DNA from: Thalassiosira profunda
Lineage: Eukaryota; Bacillariophyta; Thalassiosirophyceae; Thalassiosirales; Thalassiosiraceae
NCBI GenBank assembly: GCA_036939355.1
Contig: JALLAP010000637.1
Location: forward strand, 1-17,502
Length of the DNA stretch: 17,502 nt
Reading direction: 5' to 3'
A model generated the notes under the pieces. It did no database searches. It worked only from the letters and a program-made list of their open reading frames with translations, and was not told the DNA's origin. This document shows positions 1 through 9,134 of the stretch, one piece after another. Position 1 is the stretch's first letter. Each line of letters starts with the position of its first letter. The position numbers and the translations under genes were made by a program.

Positions 1-266
1 CTCTGACGCCTTGACGTGCTGCGATGCCCTTCCTGCAGTCTCCCACGAAGAATCCCACCGAGTCTCCCACGAAAAACCCGACCGAATCGCCTGACGAAGA
101 ACCCCACGGAGGTGAGTACAATCTCTTTGCAAGCCTAGCATGTTGCTGCGAATGAATGATGGAGGCTCATCTCTGACGCCTTGCCGTGCTGCGATGTCCC
201 TCCTGCATTCTCCCACGAAGAATCCGACCGAGTCGCCGACCAAGAACCCCACGGAGGTGAGTATTA
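1..266 (+). repeat. Tandem duplication of intron-plus-exon unit
   Basis: Bases 1-121 and 171-266 are near-copies at an offset of 170 bp. Each holds the 3' part of an intron, an SPTKNPTE exon and a GTGAGTA donor. The first copy has three octapeptide units (73 nt, one base too many) and the second has two (48 nt). Bases 122-170 are intron sequence not repeated in the window. Confidence 0.8.
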
Positions 267-966
267 CATCGTTTCATGCTGGTCTCGCACGCCTTTTGTA
301 CTCGCTCAATTGCTCATGTCGTCTCTTGCAGTCTCCCACGATGAAACCCACTCCTGCTCCCTCCCCGCCGCCACGGGCATGCATTGTCATCCAGAACCTG
401 AGTCCCTCCGACGTCCAAAATACCTATAATTGTCGGGGGGAAGATTCATGCAAAGATTGTGGTCGGGGGATATGTCGTGTGACAATGTCGATGACACTCT
501 CTGGAACTGTAAGGGAAAGGCTTCTTGCGCAGCTACGAAGGATGAGGGAAGCATCGACAACGATGGTTCTCCGGGGGCTAGCCCCCATTTCTACTTTGAT
601 TGTAGCGGCGAAGACTCCTGTATTGATATGGGGAACTTCAGCCCCCCTCCGGGAGACCTTACGGCCTGTTGCTCACGGAAAGCTGCATGTAAGGGATCGG
701 ATAGCATCATGGCAGCTGAGAATACTCTCAATGTGGAGTGCAGAGCTGAAGATGTGTGCCAGGATAGGGAGTTCAGCAGCCAAAACACCATTATTGCGTA
801 CTGCGCAGGGAAAGCAGCATGCAAGGATGCTACTTTCCGTGCACCTATCATCCAATTGACGTGCCTTAGTGGCGATGATGTCTGCGAAGACATCAACATC
901 ATTGGGTCCTGCTGCTGCAATGGCAGAAGGTGCCCCCGCAGCAAATGTCCAACCACGTGCTCGTAG
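39..966 (+). pseudogene. SPTKNPTE-stalk, Cys-rich repeat protein (5'-partial, apparently disrupted)
   Basis: The 5' end lies outside the window. Three exons are visible: 39-111, 209-256 and 332-966 (stop TAG at 964-966), with GTGAGT donors at 112 and 257 and a TTGCAG acceptor before 332. The first exons encode SPTKNPTE octapeptides, a low-complexity stalk type seen in diatom secreted proteins. The last exon encodes a Pro-rich linker and then seven short cysteine modules that alternate acidic (C-x-GED-x-C) and basic (C-x-GKA-x-C). Three lesions break the model: an extra T near 91 shifts exon 39-111 (73 nt instead of 72), the acceptor before 209 reads AT instead of AG, and one base is missing around 462-467 in a G run, moving the tail from frame 2 to frame 1. 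It may be a decaying gene, a gene with sequencing errors, or one read through alternative splicing. The function is unknown; a cell-surface or wall role is inference. Confidence 0.6.
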
Positions 967-1229
967 GCAGGGTAAGGCGCCTGATTCGATAGAAGGTCTT
1001 TAAATCGGTGTGCCAAGCGATGGCGAGGCAATGCCGATGGAGTTTATGTATGTGTAGAAAAAGAGAGAGGAGGGAGAGAGAGAGAGATGGAGTCGATGGA
1101 TTTTGTAGAAAGAAGATGGGAGTATGCGCCGCCTGCTGTCCACCAGAGGTGCAGTTGTACAGTTTATATTTAATGAGTGCTGAGGCACTGATGATACGCT
1201 TCCACTACGCAGTCAGCCTTTCCACTACC
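967..1229. other. Convergent intergenic region with purine-rich tract
   Basis: This 263-bp region lies between the stops of two convergent genes and must hold both 3' UTRs. It contains a GA-rich tract at about 1057-1089 (a CT tract in the minus-strand transcript). No RNA gene or canonical AATAAA was recognised. Confidence 0.6.
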
Positions 1230-4200
1230 TTAGTCAGCCTTTGCATCCATGCTCGCGCCTACTACCGCAATTTCCAACGAGTGTTTCGCACTAGACGAAG
1301 GTGCCAGCAAGGTCATCTTCTGCTGCCCGTTGATGCCACGGCCAAAGATGCTCACCACAAACGGCACCTCCTCCGGAGAGAGCTCTCGCAAGTCCAGCGG
1401 GGACAANGCCACGGCCAAAGATGCTCACCACAAACGGCACCTCCTCCGGAGAGAGCTCTCGCAAGTCCAGCGGGGACAACCCGGCCAAGCCCGAGTGGCC
1501 AGCGAAGAATAGTTGTCCCAACGGCGCCTCGCCCGTGTCAAAGTGCCTTTCGGACCTCCACCAAATGAAACGGTGCCCTTCGATGAGAGCGAATGCGCTC
1601 CCCCAGCTCCAATTTCTCGCCGACGAAGGGGACGCTGGCTGTTCTTCCTTCTTCTCTTTCACTTCGAGAGCACAGTGCCACCGGGCTTTCCACAACTTTT
1701 CAAGGCGACCTTGGCGCTTCGCCTCAGCAAACCGTTCCCGCTCCTTTTCTCCCAGACGACGTGCCTCCCAAAAGTACGTTCGGCGCAGATCTTCGTCCGT
1801 GGGGATGCTCAAGAAGAGATTTTCCAGGGGGTTGCCTTTGTTGTCTTCTCCTTCGTCTTCCTTTTCTTTGTTGTGCACAGTCTTCCTATCGGGTTTGGCC
1901 ACAAATTGAGTGTAATAGGTGGCGCCAAACTGAGCCAAGCCAGCGAAGAGCACGACGATTCTGGTCGGAATCAATGCCAGGATCAGCCACAATAAGGACA
2001 GGGCAACCAAAATGAACACTGTGATTCGCGGATTCTGGGAGAGCAGTGGCAGTTTGAGCGTACATCATTCTAGGAGGAGCGTAAAGAAATGCAACAAACA
2101 ACCTTACCGAGAAGTTGAATGCATTCCTGACGCGCTCCAGTGTGTCCACAACGATGCTTATTTGGTTTTGGAGCTTTCCTCCAAGAGTCCGCACCGTGTT
2201 GATCGTATTGAGTGCTTGAGATCCAATCATTCCTAAGCTGTTGTCCTGAGAAATAGAGGCTGTCCTGCTCAGCTCCTCGCAGATGACCTTGGATATCTGC
2301 ATCTGCCTCTGGGTAGTAGAGTCGGCCGCTTGTGATTCTCCGTCGTCTGACAGCGGTGTGCCACCAAAGTCTACGACATTGGGGGAGAACTGAACTTTGA
2401 CGTACAACTCTGGAAGATCCGTCGCTGGCTTCGCATCTCCTTCCTCCTCGGCGGTAGTTGATGATCCCGAGTCGACTGATGCATCGTCTGATGTCTCTCC
2501 TGGGACAGTGTCCTTCGTTCCAACATCAAGCAGACGGAACCAGCCCTCCACGGGCCGCCCACTCCCAGCGAGTTTCGACAAGGGGATGACTACTTCGCCC
2601 AGTACGTTGTCGAACATTTGTTGAAACGTCCCCAACACATCACTGAATCTTGCCTGGATTACCACCGCTCCACAGGAGTGCTCCCAGGGCATCAGCTGAA
2701 TGTCGGATCGGCGGGCGCTTTCTACTTCATTGCTCTGGCTGTAACCTCCATTTTCGCTGATCGGCTGAAGGATCGGGTAGGCGAGAGAAGAGCCCACTTC
2801 TTTCTCCTGCCTCCACAGTCGATCGTCGGGCAACAAGTGCTTCAAACGCATTAGTTCAGGGCTGTCTTGCACGTCTTGCCAGACTGGAGACGAAGTTATC
2901 CCTGGACTGATTGTGGCTCCAACTTCGTGGGTGCAACCGCTCGATGAATCCACCTTTGTCTGGGATGACTTTAGCTTCTCGTCCGCGTAGCGCAAGGGAT
3001 CGTACATGACGGACGCGTAGAAGCTTCCTGGCAGCCCCAGCTCCTTCGATCGGAGATTTTTGCCGCGCAGGTCGCCAACCTGGAGCATGCCCACGGGCCG
3101 ACAAATGGATTGATTTTGCGCCACTTTTGACTCCGACTTGATGAGGGCCTCCTTCTCTTTCATGGTCCATCTGTCCTTGAAGTGACCATTGACACGAAGG
3201 TATGCGAGGTAAATCATGTACAACACCAGGCATCCCACTGGCAAAGCCCCGAGGTACTCCAGGTTGAACGTCAGCGTCAGCAAGACGAAAATGAACTGCT
3301 CAAGACAGAGTCAGAAGAAGTGTGAGCATTATGCCAAGACATATTCAGACGCGAGCTCTGATCATTGAAGCTACTCACCAATGAAGCTCCCGTGAGGTGG
3401 CGATTTTCCCAGCTCACAACGTAGAGGTATGCGGAAACTAGCTTTTGGACGCCCTCGATCAACTCCCCGATCCTAGCAATGTGCAGCTGGATGAGGCTGA
3501 TGTCGAATTCCTCTTCTGTCCGCGGTGGACAGCGTCGTGGGTTGGGCGAATAGAATAACTGTCTATCCTCGTCCAAGTGGACGTCCACTTCCAGCCAGCC
3601 CGATATTTCGCCCGCCATGGAGCCTCCATCGGCTGCCTTCGATGAATTGTAGAAGCTCAGACCAAAACCGTCCTTGACACCAGTGCGAAGCTCGAGCTTG
3701 ACGCGGCGTGGCTCGGAGTACTTGCGGAGATGAAAGAAGGACAGCAGCAATCGGTCCGTTCTGGACAGCATGTCGTCGCGCTGCCATTGCAACAACCCCT
3801 GGGCTGATAGAAGGCATGAACCCACGGGTCTATCTGTGTTCGAATCCACCACCTCGAGTTTGTACTCCATGCCGTAGTGGGGAACGTCAAACATCATTTG
3901 CTCCGAATCGAAAACGGGTCTGGACGACTGCAAGACTGTCTTTGTGCGCTTCGACTCTTTGCTCCCCAGCCAGGAAACGCGGACATAATGGTCACCATGG
4001 CGGAGATCGGCCTCCGAATTGAACACCTCGTTTGGGTCCGCTTCCGATGGAAACGTCTTGTCGAAAAGAGACGCCCTCAACACTCTGACGTTCATGATTC
4101 CTATCCCTTTGACACGTCGTCCATTGTTCTGGACCTTCATATCAGTTTGTCGATTAGAATCTGTCTCTCCACCGCCAACACCAGGCGCTTTTTCTCCTTC

Positions 4201-7200
4201 GCTCGTTTCAGTGTGCGGTGCCAGTGTCGACATGATGCGGCTCACAGAGGGCATCTGGTATTGCTGCGCCTTCTCGATGGCAATCGCCGCGAGCTCCGAC
4301 CCACATGGAAGGCGGGCGTCCACCGACAGCTGGCAATCGCGGCAGCAGTAAAGGCCGCACGCCTCGCATTCGAAGTTCTTCACCGATGCCATCCAGCCAG
4401 TGGTAATGGTCTTCGAACAAACGGCACACCAGGCGGGGGTCCAGAAGTACCGGACGCGCATCAGGTGAGACTTGGTAAACGAGCTGTTGCGAGGCACCAG
4501 GGCCGGCGTCAGTGTGGAGGACTCGTCGTCCTGCAAGCGGTCGGGGCGTATAATTTGTGGTATCGAACCCAGGGTGTCAGAATCTTCTGAGGTATGCAGT
4601 GGTTCTGTGGCATCCAATTCCGGTGTGTCCTGTTTGAGACCTTCCCCAGTGAGCATGCGGACTGTCGTGCGGGTCGATTTTGGCTCGAAGCACGTCTCCA
4701 GCAATACCAGCGGCGCCTCTTCCATCATCTCGTCGTCTTCTTCGTCGATTTCGTGGCCCTGTATGACGCTGGCCCGGTACCATTGGTGACTCCACCGTCG
4801 AGGATTTCGCAGCAAGTCGTGGCACGGAATGGACACTGCGCAGAGAAATCGGTCAAAGACCCCCAGTGACGCGACGGTCAGTTCCAGCGCAACTGTGGGC
4901 ACGGGCGTGTCCTCGCTGTTGTAAGCATGCACCATGGAATGCGAGCAAAGATCCCCTTCGCGAGAATCGCTGCCTTCTTTGCTGCCGCCAGATTTGTCTT
5001 TCGATCCGGCCCTGCGTTTCCGCTCCGGGGGCTTGTCCCACCTCAGACAGACGCCCGCCCCCTCCGGCCCGTCCACCGTGGCATGTGCCGGGATGCGTAT
5101 CCGTCCCTTCCACGGCTGGAGGGACAGGGTGGCATTGACGGACGCGCCGGCCCCGCACGGCAGCCTCTGCGCGCGCAGGATGCGGACGTGGAAGAANCAG
5201 GGTGGCATTGACGGACGCGCCGGCCCCGCACGGCAGCCTCTGCGCGCGCAGGATGCGGACGTGGAAGAAGCCGTAGCGGTTGAGGGCTGGATCCCACGAC
5301 GCGAGGTCGTCGCGGAGCCGGTCGAAGGTTGGGGAGGGGATGGCAAAGTCGTCCATTTCGTCGGACCCCGTCAGCTCGCTTGCGTTGCTGGCTTGGGAAT
5401 GGAACGAGTCTGAGAGGGAGCCATCGTCGTCGTTGGTATCGTTCGCTTTGGCCAGTTGATTTTCATCGGTCGATCCGATCGACCGCTTGAACCATCCCGC
5501 GATTGCATCAGTTATTGCTTCCTCTTTCTCCGCAGTTTCATCGTCGTTTGTTGCGTCAACGGCGTGTTCGCCGCCTTTGGCACTGTTCCCGTCAACGTTG
5601 TCTGCCTTTGGCGATACATGCACTGGCTCAGGAGCCCAATCCACCTCTTTCTTCGCCCGGATGAGGGGTTTCGTTGCAGAATCTCTTTCCTCTGCATTTG
5701 CATCGTTTTCGTCAACCTCATGCAGTGGAGAGGGGTGCACTTTCTCTTTTTGTTGCGTCTTCCGATTGTCCACCACGGGTGTCGCATGATCGGTTCTTAA
5801 TGGCAAAGGGGGGAACGACGCGATCTTGGCCCCTCTCCCACCGCTCGTGCTCGGTTTGGCATTGTCGTCCCATTCGTCATTCGCAATGGATGGTTGGACA
5901 ATCTTAGGCGAGGCTTTCCCCGGCGATGCACTTTTCGTTCGAGTTGCAGCGTTGTCCCCAGGGGGCAATGGTGGAGGCGCCGAAGACGCTCCGGGAATGA
6001 ATGGCGGCGGCGGCACTGCGCTTGCCCCGTCTGTTGTCGCATCGCCTCCGGCATCCTCGGCGACGGACGAGTCCGAACTTTCCTCCGACGAAAGCGACGG
6101 CGCCCGGACCCTCCGTCGGATGACCCCCGGGGTCGCCCTTGGGGTCGCCCGCGGCGCAGCCCTAACCCCCGACCGCGTCGTCGCATCGCCCCCGGCATCC
6201 TCGGCAACAGATGATCCCGAACTGTCCTCCGACGAAAGCGACGGCGCCCGGACCCTCCGTCGGATGACCCCCGGAGTCGCCCTCGGCGCGCCCCCCACCG
6301 CCGCTCGCGGTGCCCTCGTTGAATTCGACTGCACGCTCCGGCTGCTCTTGAGCGGGGACACGTCGCTCCCGTTCGACGGCGCGGGCAGCCGGATGACCAT
6401 CCCCCGCCGCCCGTTCTCGGTCGGCGGCTCGTTGTTGCGGTGGGCCGCCTCTTCCAGCACCGGCGGAGAGGGCAGGGCGGTGCCTCCTCGATCGCCCATC
6501 GTCACCTTGGTGGGCGCCGGGGACCTCCTCGCGAGGTCCTGCATCTGCGCCATCAGCGGCGTTTGGTCTGCCTCCTTCATTCCAGCGTCGCTGGCCACTC
6601 CCGTTGCCACTGCCACGCTCATCGGCCGTGCCATCGACAGCGGCGTCAGGGGCTGTTGCAACTGCCTCCGTATTGCAATTTCCGCCTCCTGCTCTATCGT
6701 TGTTTCCCCTTCCTCCTCTCCATCGGCCACATCCCCCTCCTCTTCCTCCATCATCATCCCCTCGGTTTTGTCGTTTGCAACTAGGGAATCTGACGGATTG
6801 CAATTGTCTCCCTCACCGCAGCCCTTTCCATCCTTCTCTGCCACAGATGTGTTGTGCACAACATTTGATGACGGATGGGGCGATTCGTCGACCACCAAAA
6901 ACTCCCCCGCCATCGCCATCAACGGGGTGGAGGGACAGGCGTCCGGCGGGAGCATGGACGGGTTGGCCCTCGCGTTTGCGGGAGACGGCGTGGCCGCGTT
7001 CTTCCTCTTGGCTGGCAGTGGTGGCGGAGGTGTAGCGGAGAAGGCTGTATTATTATTTGCAGCGCTGCCCCCCTCCTGATGCAGCTCGGATCCGACCTCA
7101 GCCGCGCCAGCGCCAGCATTCATTTGTTGATCGGCCGGCAACGCCCTGCCATCAGGCGCGGGGCCGCCCGCACCACTTCCCGAACCTTCGGGGGGAGGGA

Positions 7201-7354
7201 CGGGCCCGGGACTGCCGGCCGCCCCCGACGCCAGAGCCACCGCGCCCTCGTCGACCGCTGACTGGCCCCCAGCGCCGCCGGCCTCCCCCTCCGCCGACTC
7301 GGAGGGCCCGAGGACCCAATCGAGGGCGTCGTCGACGGCGTTGAGCCACTGCAT
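1230..7354 (-). CDS. MCTP-like C2/C1/PRT_C multi-domain membrane protein with C-terminal PH-like region
   Basis: Start ATG is at 7354-7352 and stop TAA at 1232-1230. Introns are 3296-3378 and 2035-2107 (GTGAG..CAG and GTAAGG..CAG, both phase 0). Counting each 72-bp assembly repeat once gives about 1,940 aa in one frame. Order: disordered acidic N-terminus (1-690); C2 (about 693-862, starting HVRILRAQRLP); C1-like zinc region (H939 to C993; C-x2-C, C-x2-C, with the usual second His replaced by Cys); C2 (about 1058-1170); helix and first membrane hairpin (from F1302); a third C2-like domain in the loop (about 1367-1604); second hairpin starting NPRITVFILVALSL at N1698; C-terminal PH-like region (about 1836-1930). 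The hairpin pair with NPR-x-T matches the PRT_C region of MCTPs, which bind phospholipids and tether ER to plasma membrane. A tethering role here is inference from that family. A ferlin-like protein is the main alternative. Confidence 0.8.
1335..1479. repeat. Perfect 72-bp direct repeat around a single N (assembly join)
   Basis: Bases 1335-1406 and 1408-1479 are identical and separated by one N at 1407. The site is in the last exon of the minus-strand MCTP-like gene. Removing one copy and the N (73 bp) restores the reading frame to the stop at 1230. Confidence 0.95.
2035..2107 (-). other. Intron 2 of the MCTP-like gene
   Basis: A 73-bp intron with donor GTAAGG and acceptor CCCAG on the minus strand, phase 0. 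It separates the loop helix from the second membrane hairpin. Read unspliced, it breaks the match to the MCTP C-terminus; spliced, it joins NFS to NPRIT. Confidence 0.85.
3296..3378 (-). other. Intron 1 of the MCTP-like gene
   Basis: An 83-bp intron with donor GTGAGT and acceptor GAGCAG on the minus strand, phase 0. It falls at the start of the first membrane hairpin and joins ...TGASL to FIFVLLTLTF, giving an unbroken hydrophobic segment. Confidence 0.85.
5125..5269. repeat. Perfect 72-bp direct repeat around a single N (assembly join)
   Basis: Bases 5125-5196 and 5198-5269 are identical with one N at 5197. The site lies in the first C2 domain of the MCTP-like gene. Collapsing it joins the N-terminal open frame to the rest of the C2 domain. 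Confidence 0.95.
6033..6294 (-). repeat. In-frame tandem duplication, 144-bp period, in the MCTP-like gene
   Basis: Segments of about 118-120 bp starting at 6033 and 6177 are near-identical at an offset of 144 bp (48 codons). Each encodes TPGVIRRRVRAPSLSSE followed by an acidic SSVAEDAGGDATT stretch in the disordered N-terminal region. Scattered substitutions show it is a real, older duplication, unlike the perfect repeats at the Ns. Confidence 0.85.
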
Positions 7355-7672
7355 CAAAGGTTGTTGGTGAGGTGGCTCGAGCGATGCTGATTGCTGATCG
7401 ATGCAACTCGTTCAATTCCTACGTAGAATTCTAGTACGAGACCTCTTCGTACTCAATCATAATATGATTGAAGAGGCGGAGGACTCCCCGCCCGCAGCTC
7501 TAGCCTCCCGGCGGCAGCGGTGCTCCCGCCCTCGCGCTACTCCATCTCATGCGCCGGCAACGTGCTATTTGCAGGGTGGGGCGGCCTTGTTATTGCAATT
7601 AGAGGCGCAGGATGTGGTGACACGCACATGTGAGCCCACCCATCACCCATCACCCATCACCCGTCACCAATC
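7355..7672. promoter_or_regulatory. Divergent intergenic region shared by the MCTP-like and oxygenase-like genes
   Basis: These 318 bp separate two divergent start codons, so they should hold both promoters and 5' UTRs. Visible elements are a 10-bp palindrome TAGAATTCTA (7424-7433), a hairpin-like inverted repeat TCAATCAT/ATGATTGA with a 3-nt centre (7453-7471) flanked by CCTCTT/AAGAGG, and a 7-bp tandem repeat of CATCACC type (about 7634-7667) just before the plus-strand ATG. An ATG immediately followed by TGA (7628-7633) sits upstream of the oxygenase start. I recognise no clear TATA box. Confidence 0.5.
7634..7667. repeat. Short tandem repeat of CATCACC type upstream of the oxygenase-like gene
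   Basis: Three to four consecutive 7-bp units (CCATCAC, the last with A to G) end six bases before the ATG at 7673. It would lie in the 5' UTR or proximal promoter. Confidence 0.7.
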
Positions 7673-8866
7673 ATGCGAACGAAGAGCATCGCGGCCCGCG
7701 TCGTTCTCGTTTGCTGGTGTTACGGTGCCTGTGGCAGTGGCTTTTTATTCGGCATGGACGCCTCAGGTGGTCGACAGCAGAGACAGAGCTGGAGAATGGA
7801 CGCTGAGGGGTTTGGTACTGCGACACGGGCGCATTCGTCCGATGAGGGTCAACAAGCAGAAACGGCAGTGCCGGTGGTGTGCACGGGAACCGTCGACTAC
7901 TCCGCCGCGAACGAATATATCCGTGCCCATTACAACCAACCTCGCTACTTCTTCGATGGCGACGCAAGCGGGAGCTCGCGGGTGGAGCACAAATTCTACG
8001 ATGGGCGGGCGTTGCAATCACGATACAGCAACACGAGGGACATGCTCGACGACAACGGGCTGGCCATCGTCGATTCGCCAATGTCAAACCAGCCCGACTG
8101 GAGCGACGTGGACGACATTCGACGGAACTACCTCCCGGAACTCGAGAGATTGCTGCCCCGGCTGTTCCCGTCGTCCAGCCTGCTGGGCTGCAGCTTTTGG
8201 AATCCCATGGTCCGGGGAGAAGCGCACGAGATATCGCCCCGCGAGGAGGGGAGGACCCCCACCGCCAACGTTGCCGCGCTGGCGCACATCGATACGGACG
8301 TCGGGGCCTATGAAAGCATAGAGGAATTTCTTGATGTGGTCGAGAAGAACAGCGTGCAATCCTCGACGATATCGGACGGGACAATGAGTCGGTGCGAGTT
8401 CAGTCAAGTGGCCGATCCCATCATCCGCGGAAGGAAGCGATTTGCAATCGTGAACTTTTGGAGGAACACGGGCGAGGCGCCCGTACGCAGCGCGCCGCTG
8501 GCAATCCTCTCCCCGCGATACGACGATCCGCACCTGGCGTTTCCCGACGCGACACCGAACATGGCGGAGAGCCGGTGGTACCTCTTCCCGAATGCCACGA
8601 GGGACGAGGCGATCGTGTTTTACCAATACGATCGCAGCCGGGAACAGCCATCGGATCTGTGGCACTGCGCCGTTTCCACGACGAATAAAGACGAGCAACC
8701 GTCAGCGCCAAGGACGTCGTTCGACGTTCGGGCATTGGTGGTACTGGATGAAGTGTTGCCGGCGAAGCTCGATCGGTTCGGCGCGGACAGGACCCGGCCG
8801 GCGTTGACCCTTGAAGAGAGCGGATGTTTCTGCGACGAGCAGGCCACGCGCCGGCAGGAAAAGTGA
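7673..8866 (+). CDS. CmcJ/NvfI-like putative non-haem iron/2-oxoglutarate oxygenase, secretory N-terminus
   Basis: A single-exon ORF of 397 aa, with ATG at 7673 and TGA at 8864-8866. Residues 1-23 (basic RTKSIAAR, then VVLVCWCYGACG) look like a signal peptide or anchor. The core resembles the CmcJ/AsaB/NvfI family of fungal and bacterial secondary metabolism: NFWR (261-264) followed by the PLAILSPR block, then RWYLFPNATRDEAIVFYQYD (301-320), a WH motif (330-331) and a closing VRALVVLDE strand. Candidate metal ligands are H205-x-D207 (in AHIDTD) and H331, with R353 as a possible 2-oxoglutarate anchor. Family members are about 250-350 aa, so this one has extra N-terminal and internal sequence. 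The substrate is unknown. The fold match comes from motif recognition, not a search; a non-catalytic relative is possible. Confidence 0.7.
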   Translation: MRTKSIAARVVLVCWCYGACGSGFLFGMDASGGRQQRQSWRMDAEGFGTATRAHSSDEGQQAETAVPVVCTGTVDYSAANEYIRAHYNQPRYFFDGDASGSSRVEHKFYDGRALQSRYSNTRDMLDDNGLAIVDSPMSNQPDWSDVDDIRRNYLPELERLLPRLFPSSSLLGCSFWNPMVRGEAHEISPREEGRTPTANVAALAHIDTDVGAYESIEEFLDVVEKNSVQSSTISDGTMSRCEFSQVADPIIRGRKRFAIVNFWRNTGEAPVRSAPLAILSPRYDDPHLAFPDATPNMAESRWYLFPNATRDEAIVFYQYDRSREQPSDLWHCAVSTTNKDEQPSAPRTSFDVRALVVLDEVLPAKLDRFGADRTRPALTLEESGCFCDEQATRRQEK

Positions 8867-9134
8867 AAGGGGGGCGTTGTTTCGTAGGTAGGTACTCATA
8901 CGCACATCTACTCCTACTAAGTACTCGAATTACACTCGGACTCTTCATCAGTAGGAACTTTCTCGTGTCGCTCTCCGATTCCTGTGCCTCTCGCAAACTT
9001 TTTTGATGCCGGGGGGCGGACGCCGCCCCAACACACAAAGCGAAGCAGAATCACCATGGCGACGACGCCGCCCCTAATACTTGCAGCTCGCAGCCCATAA
9101 GACAATTGCAATCCACAGACGGCCGTCCCACGAG
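8867..9134. other. Intergenic/5' leader with two upstream ORFs
   Basis: This 268-bp gap holds the 3' UTR of the oxygenase-like gene and the leader of the next gene. Two short overlapping ORFs precede the main ATG: 9006-9077 (23 codons plus stop) and 9056-9100 (14 codons plus stop). The second starts in the strong context ACCATGG. Whether they are transcribed depends on the unknown start site. Confidence 0.5.

Noticed and set aside
140..859. 239-codon ORF taken as the full first gene
   Set aside because: It reads through intron sequence and leaves the cysteine-module frame after about 457; the modules continue in another frame to the stop at 966.
1335..1479. Treating the 72-bp repeats at Ns as biological tandem duplications
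   Set aside because: All three have identical length, perfect identity and a single N, and each breaks a frame that is restored by collapsing it.
5826..7079. 417-codon plus-strand ORF opposite the MCTP-like N-terminus
   Set aside because: Low-complexity Ser/Ala/Pro translation that mirrors the disordered, repeat-bearing N-terminal coding region on the minus strand; no start context or domain support.
8084..8698. 204-codon minus-strand ORF inside the oxygenase-like gene
   Set aside because: Shadow frame; the plus strand carries the recognisable conserved motifs.
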